Shown here one piece after another: positions 59,765 to 64,000 of a stretch of DNA of 64,000 nucleotides (the first letter of the stretch is position 1; every line of letters begins with the position of its first letter). The notes under the pieces are model-generated. The model was not told where the DNA came from, made no database searches, and worked only from the letters and a program-made list of their open reading frames with translations. The stretch covers positions 372,001 to 436,000 of the forward strand of contig CAWETL010000009.1 of assembly GCA_963812085.1 (NCBI GenBank), given 5' to 3'. The translations under genes were made by a program, and so were the position numbers. The DNA comes from SPDF01 sp963812085 (GTDB taxonomy: Bacteria; Gemmatimonadota; Gemmatimonadetes; Gemmatimonadales; GWC2-71-9).

Positions 59765-61040
59765 CGCGCCATCTCCTCCAGCGCCCGCGCCGCCTGCCCC
59801 GCCTTGCGGTCCTGCTTCCGGACCTTGCCCGGGAGCGGATCCACGAGGCCGAAGTTGGCGTTCATCGGCTGGAAATGCGCCGGGTCCGCCTCGGCCAGGT
59901 ATCGGTAGAGCCCGCCGAGCATCGTGGTGGGCGGAGGCACCAGGGCCGGCCGGCCGGCCATCCGGCGCGCGAGGTTGATGCCCGCGAGCAGCCCCGTCCC
60001 GAGCGACTCCGTGTAGCCCTCCACGCCGGTGAGCTGTCCGGCAAAGAACAATCGGTCGTTGTCGCGTGCGGCGAGCGCCGGGCCGAGCGTGGCGGGACTG
60101 TTGAGATAGCTGTTCCGGTGAATGCTGCCGAACCGGAGGAACTCCGCCTCGGCCAGGCCGGGAATCGTCGCGAATACCCGCGCTGCTCCGGAATCCGGAG
60201 CCGGGTCTGGAAGCCGACCAGGTTCCACATCTGCCCGGCGCGGTCTTCCTGCCTGAGCTGCACGACGGCGTACGGTTCCTGCCCGGTGCGCGGATCGGGA
60301 AGTCCCACCGGCTTCATCGGGCCGAAGCGCAGCGTTTCGCGGCCGCGGCGCGCCGCCTCCTCGACCGGCATGCAGCCCTCGAAATACGGCACCTGGTCGA
60401 ACTCGTGCGCCGTGAACTGGTCGGCGGCCTGAAGCGCGTCGATGAACGCCTCGTACTCGGCGCGGGACATCGGCGCGTTGAGGTAGTCGTCGCCCTCGCC
60501 CTTGCCGTAGCGGGAAAGCGCGTAGAGCCGGTCGCGGTCGAGGGAATCGGCGGAGACAATCGGGGCGATGGCGTCGTAGAACGCGAGCGCATCGGCGCCG
60601 AGGCGCGCGGCGATGGCTTCACCCAGGCGCGGCGAGGTGAGCGGCCCGGTGGCGACGACGCCCGCCTCCGGCAGCGCGGCCGCTTCCTCGCGAACGACGG
60701 TGATGTTGGGGTGGCCGCTGATCCGCTCCTGCACGGCGGCGGCGAAGACCTCGCGGTCGACCGCCAGGGCGCTGCCGCCCGGCACCCGCGCGCCGTCGGC
60801 GCAGTCGAGCAGCATGCTGCCCAGCAGGCGGAGCTCCGCCTTGAGGAGGCCGTGCGCGTTGGTCAGTTCGACGCTCTTGAAGGTGTTGCTGCAGACGAGT
60901 TCGGCGAGGCGATCGGTCTGGTGGGCCGCGGTCCGCACGACCGGGCGCATTTCGACGAGGGTGACCGCGACCCCGCGCTCGGCGAGGGCCCAGGCGGCTT
61001 CCGAGCCGGCCAGCCCCCCGCCGAGGACGGTTACGGTCAT
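59746..61040 (-). CDS. trmFO: tRNA (uracil-54-C5) methyltransferase TrmFO, with a frameshift
   Basis: A folate- and FAD-dependent methyltransferase that makes T54 in tRNA. The N-terminal FAD motif is VTVLGGGLAGSEAAWALAERG; SNTFKSVELTNAHGLLKAEL and YFEGCMPVEEAARRGRETLRFGPMKPVGL are diagnostic. After NLVGFQTRLRIPEQR (near 60185) the frame shifts; the correct end (VFATIPGLAEAEFLRFGSIHRNSYL, GQLTGVEGYTESLGTG, MNANFG) is in another frame ending at 59746. A single base is missing in a GC-rich stretch, either a mutation or a sequence error. The start overlaps the topA stop (ATGA). Confidence 0.92.
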
Positions 61041-63865
61041 TTTGAGGCCGTCCTGCGGGCACGGCGCCCACCCTTGCGCGGGCCGGCCGCCCGGCGGGCC
61101 GCGAGGAGCTCGATGGCCTCGGGCATCGTCAGGGCCTCCGGGTCGCTGCCGCGGGGCAGCGAGGCGCTGACGTCGCCGTGCTTGACGTACGGCCCGTACT
61201 GGCCCTCGTACAGGCCGATCGGCTGCTCGTCGTCGGGGTGGCGGCCGAGGATCTTCCTGGGCGCCGCCGCGGCCCGCCGGCCGCGAGCCTGCTTGGGCTG
61301 CGCCAGGAGTTCGAGCGCGCGCGCGAGCGTCACCGTGAGGACGTCGTCCTCGCCCTTGAGGGAGCGGTACTCCTTTTCCCCCTTGCCGAGGTCGTGCACG
61401 ACGTACGGCCCGAAGCGACCAAGCCCGGCCTGCACCGACCGGCCCGACTCGGGATGGTTCCCGAGGAGCCGCGGCAGCGCCAGCAGGCCGAGGGCCTGCG
61501 GCAGGGTGACCTGGTCGGGCGTCACACCCTTGGGCAGGGAGGCGCGCTTCGGCTTGGGGGCGCCGTCCACCACCTCGCCGAGCTGCAGGTAGGGGCCGTA
61601 CTGCCCGGTGAGGAGAAAGATCTTCTCGCCGGTCTCGGGGTGGACGCCGAGGGAGTCGGGTCCTTCCTTCTTCTGGCGGAGGATGTCCTCCACCTGCGCC
61701 TGGCTGAGCTCGGCCGGTGCCACGTCCTTGGGGAGCGACGCCCTCAGTTCGTGCCCCTTGGCGCCGACCTCCACGTACGGACCGAACTTCCCGATCTTGA
61801 CCTTGGCGTCGAGGCCGTCGAGCAGCACGGTGCGCGCGGCCGTCGGGTCGATCTGCTTCTCGTGGAGCTGCACCTGCTGCTGCAGGCCGTCGGGGCCGAG
61901 GTAGAACTCGCGGAGATACGGCAGCCACTCCGCCTTGCCCTCGGATATCTCGTCCAGCACATCCTCCATGCCCGCCGTGAACTTCTCGTCCACCAGGTGC
62001 GGGAAATGCTCCTCGAGGATGGCGGTGACGGCGAACGCGGTGAAGGTCGGCACCAGCGCCTGGCCCTGGCGCACGCAATAGCCCCGCTCGAGGATCGTGC
62101 CGATGATCGACGCGTAGGTGCTGGGGCGCCCCACACCGTCCGCCTCGAGCGACTTGACCAGCGTCGCTTCGGTGTAACGCGGCGGCGGCTGGGTCTCGTG
62201 GCGGACCGGCTTCACCTCCTCGCAGCGCGGCGTGTCCCCGGCCTCGAGGTGCGGCAGGATGACCTCCCGGTCCTCGAGCGCGGCCTCGGGATCGTCGCTC
62301 CCCTCCACGTAGGCGCGGAGGAACCCGGCAAAGTCGATCCGCTTGCCGGTGGCGCGGAAGGTGGCCTCGCCGGCTTCCAGCGTGACCGACATGGAGGTCT
62401 GCCGCGCGTCGGCCATCTGCGAGGCCATGGTACGCTTCCAGATGAGCTCGTAGAGCGCCAGGTCCCGCCCGTCGAGGCCAGTCTGCTTCGGATGGCGGAA
62501 GGTGGCGCCCGCCGGCCGGATGGCCTCGTGGGCCTCCTGCGCGTTGGCGCTCTTCGTCGTGTAGCGACGGGGCGCGTCGGGGAGGTAGTCGGTGCCGTAG
62601 AGTTCGGTGACCGCCTTCCGCGCGGCGCCGATCGCCTGCTCCGACAGATTCACCGAGTCGGTGCGCATGTAGGTGATGAATCCGCGCTCGTAGAGTCCCT
62701 GCGCCGCCCGCATCGCGTCGCGCGCGCTGAGCCGGAGCTTGCGGTTGGCTTCCTGCTGCAGGGTGGAGGTGGTGAAGGGCGGGGCCGGCCGGCGGATGCC
62801 GGGCTTTTCCTCGGTGGCGGTGACGCGCCACGCGGCCTTCGCGGTGCGGCCACCGAGGGCCGTCGCCGCCGCCTCGTCCAGCACGACCACGTCCCGGCCG
62901 CCGAGGAGGCGGCCGGTCCGCTCGTCGAAGTCCTTCCCGGTCGCGAGCTTCTTGCCGTTGAGCAGGACGAGCTCGGCGTCGAAGGCCTGGCCGTCGTGCC
63001 GGAGCGTGGCGAGCAGGTCCCAGTACGCCGCCGAGCGGAACGCCCGGCGCTCCCGCTCGCGCACCACGAGGAGCCGCATGGCCACCGACTGCACGCGGCC
63101 GGCGGAGAGCCCGAAGGCGATTTTCTTCCAGAGCAGCGGCGACAGGGTGTAGCCGACGAGCCGGTCGAGGATGCGCCGGGTTTCCTGCGCGCGCACGAGC
63201 CGGTCGTCGATGTCGCGCGGGCTGGCCAGCGCCTCGGCGATCGCCTCGCGCGTGATCTCGTGGAAGACCATCCGGTGCACCGGCACGTCGGGCTCCAGCA
63301 GCTGGAGCAGGTGCCACGAGATGCTCTCGCCCTCGCGGTCTTCGTCCGTCGCGAGCAGGAGTTCGTCCACATCCCGCACCGCCGCCTTGAGGTCGCGCAC
63401 GACGCCCTTCTTGTCGGCGGAGACCACGTAGAGCGGCTCGAAGTCGTTCTCGACGTTCACCCCGAGGCGGGCCCACTCGACGCCCTTGTACTTCGCGGGG
63501 ATGGACTTGGCGTCGCCCGGGAGGTCGCGGACGTGCCCCATCGAGGCCTCCACGCGGTAGCCGTCGGGAAGGAAGCCCCGGATGGTCCGCGCCTTGGTCG
63601 GCGACTCGACGATGACGAGCGCCCGATTCCCGCCTCGGCGGGCCGGGCGCTTCGCGGCCGGGGCCTTCGGGGTCGCCTCCGGCATCGCCTTCGGTTTCGC
63701 CGCCTTGACCTTCGGTGCGACGCCTGCGGCCGCCTTGGGCCTGGCCTTGGCCTTGGCCGGCTTGCTCGCGGACGCCCTGGATTTCGGGGCAGCCGCCTTC
63801 GACCCCTTCGCCTTCGGCTTCGGGGAGATGGACGGCTTGGACTTTTTCGGCTTGCTGCTCGCCAT
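61037..63865 (-). CDS. topA: DNA topoisomerase I with lysine/alanine-rich N-terminal tail
   Basis: A 942-residue type IA topoisomerase that relaxes negative supercoils. The TOPRIM domain has VIVESPTKARTIRGFL and ATDEDREGESISWHL; the active-site Tyr is in GFITYMRTDSVNLS. The C-terminal third has four GPY repeats (KFGPYVEVG, QYGPYLQLG, RFGPYVVHD, QYGPYVKHG) typical of high-GC bacteria, and no zinc finger. An 80-residue N-terminal tail rich in Lys, Ala and Pro resembles histone H1 tails and should bind DNA. The tail is in frame and starts with ATG at 63865. The 135 bases after it (63866-64000) show no gene. Confidence 0.96.
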   Translation of the reverse strand: MASSKPKKSKPSISPKPKAKGSKAAAPKSRASASKPAKAKARPKAAAGVAPKVKAAKPKAMPEATPKAPAAKRPARRGGNRALVIVESPTKARTIRGFLPDGYRVEASMGHVRDLPGDAKSIPAKYKGVEWARLGVNVENDFEPLYVVSADKKGVVRDLKAAVRDVDELLLATDEDREGESISWHLLQLLEPDVPVHRMVFHEITREAIAEALASPRDIDDRLVRAQETRRILDRLVGYTLSPLLWKKIAFGLSAGRVQSVAMRLLVVRERERRAFRSAAYWDLLATLRHDGQAFDAELVLLNGKKLATGKDFDERTGRLLGGRDVVVLDEAAATALGGRTAKAAWRVTATEEKPGIRRPAPPFTTSTLQQEANRKLRLSARDAMRAAQGLYERGFITYMRTDSVNLSEQAIGAARKAVTELYGTDYLPDAPRRYTTKSANAQEAHEAIRPAGATFRHPKQTGLDGRDLALYELIWKRTMASQMADARQTSMSVTLEAGEATFRATGKRIDFAGFLRAYVEGSDDPEAALEDREVILPHLEAGDTPRCEEVKPVRHETQPPPRYTEATLVKSLEADGVGRPSTYASIIGTILERGYCVRQGQALVPTFTAFAVTAILEEHFPHLVDEKFTAGMEDVLDEISEGKAEWLPYLREFYLGPDGLQQQVQLHEKQIDPTAARTVLLDGLDAKVKIGKFGPYVEVGAKGHELRASLPKDVAPAELSQAQVEDILRQKKEGPDSLGVHPETGEKIFLLTGQYGPYLQLGEVVDGAPKPKRASLPKGVTPDQVTLPQALGLLALPRLLGNHPESGRSVQAGLGRFGPYVVHDLGKGEKEYRSLKGEDDVLTVTLARALELLAQPKQARGRRAAAAPRKILGRHPDDEQPIGLYEGQYGPYVKHGDVSASLPRGSDPEALTMPEAIELLAARRAAGPRKGGRRARRTASK

Positions 63866-64000
63866 AGGCCCCGATCTCGATCAGGCGGTCTCGAGCGTGC
63901 TGACCCGGAAAATCGCTAGCAACTAAGGACGGGCGTGACCGAATGGCAAGGAGCAGCCATCCAAACCGCGGCGGCGGACCGCCTCAGGCGAAGCCCCCGC

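Noticed and set aside
60170..60228. Programmed frameshift in trmFO
   Set aside because: No slippery heptamer, pseudoknot or SD-like stimulator was seen; a missing base is simpler.

Overview
The window is high-GC DNA from a Gram-negative-type bacterium. Secreted beta-barrel proteins, a lipoprotein, many small membrane proteins, an H+-type ATP synthase and a BTAD regulator suggest Gemmatimonadota or a near relative; this is inferred from gene content and base composition, without a 16S gene or a search. Coding density is very high. Many neighbours share ATGA/GTGA-type 4-nt overlaps, and many genes have no visible Shine-Dalgarno (SD) sequence, so leaderless or coupled translation is probably common. 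I found no rRNA, tRNA, CRISPR array or insertion sequence.

Layout. 1-8.8 kb (+): end of gpmI, two secreted beta-barrel candidates, a degenerate PTPS-like protein, and molybdenum-cofactor genes (fdhD, mobA, mobB, moeA) mixed with a CoA-binding protein, TerC, an SDR and an MFS protein. 8.8-15.3 kb (mostly -): a diguanylate cyclase, then ETF-quinone oxidoreductase, etfA, etfB and a glutaryl-CoA-dehydrogenase-like enzyme, a nearly complete route from acyl-CoA to quinone. 15.3-21.2 kb (-): SprT-like protease, phosphoesterase, DUF4139 protein, NAD-type isocitrate dehydrogenase, SDR. 21.3-27.5 kb: cstA-ybdD, DUF502, MFS, and a metallopeptidase convergent with an ATP-grasp ligase. 27.5-36.1 kb (-): DUF885, an isopropylmalate-synthase-like enzyme, a sugar nucleotidyltransferase/cupin/ferredoxin operon, a GIY-YIG nuclease inside a palindromic-repeat cluster, and an M1-like peptidase. 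36.1-39.3 kb (-): ATP synthase genes atpZ-atpI-atpB-atpE-atpF-atpH ending at a terminator, without the F1 alpha, gamma, beta and epsilon genes. 39.4-47.2 kb: a broken DUF4440-like gene, moxR, a lipoprotein, a large BTAD/AAA regulator and an HD-GYP protein, with lower GC from about 44.5 to 47.2 kb. 47.3-51.4 kb (-): a conserved unknown, an iron-sulfur/hydrogenase-like/GGDEF fusion and a sigma-54 activator with a degenerate receiver. 51.4-63.9 kb (-): moaB, gcvT, argF, a Ser/Thr kinase with a broken C-terminal part, and the conserved series hslU-hslV-xerC-trmFO-topA.

Most interesting. (1) A palindromic repeat family with two arm types (A and B), whose stems covary between copies. In three places A and B face each other across only a few bases; in a fourth the same A/B arms enclose the GIY-YIG nuclease gene, as expected of an autonomous element with non-autonomous derivatives. 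(2) A c-di-GMP cyclase fused to ferredoxin, a hydrogenase-like domain without its H-cluster cysteines and an RnfB-type Fe-S domain. (3) A 26-codon ORF with an ideal SD and two hairpins in the leader of the HD-GYP gene. (4) Single-base frame breaks in hslV, trmFO, a DUF4440-like gene and the kinase, which may be assembly errors and should be checked before any functional reading.
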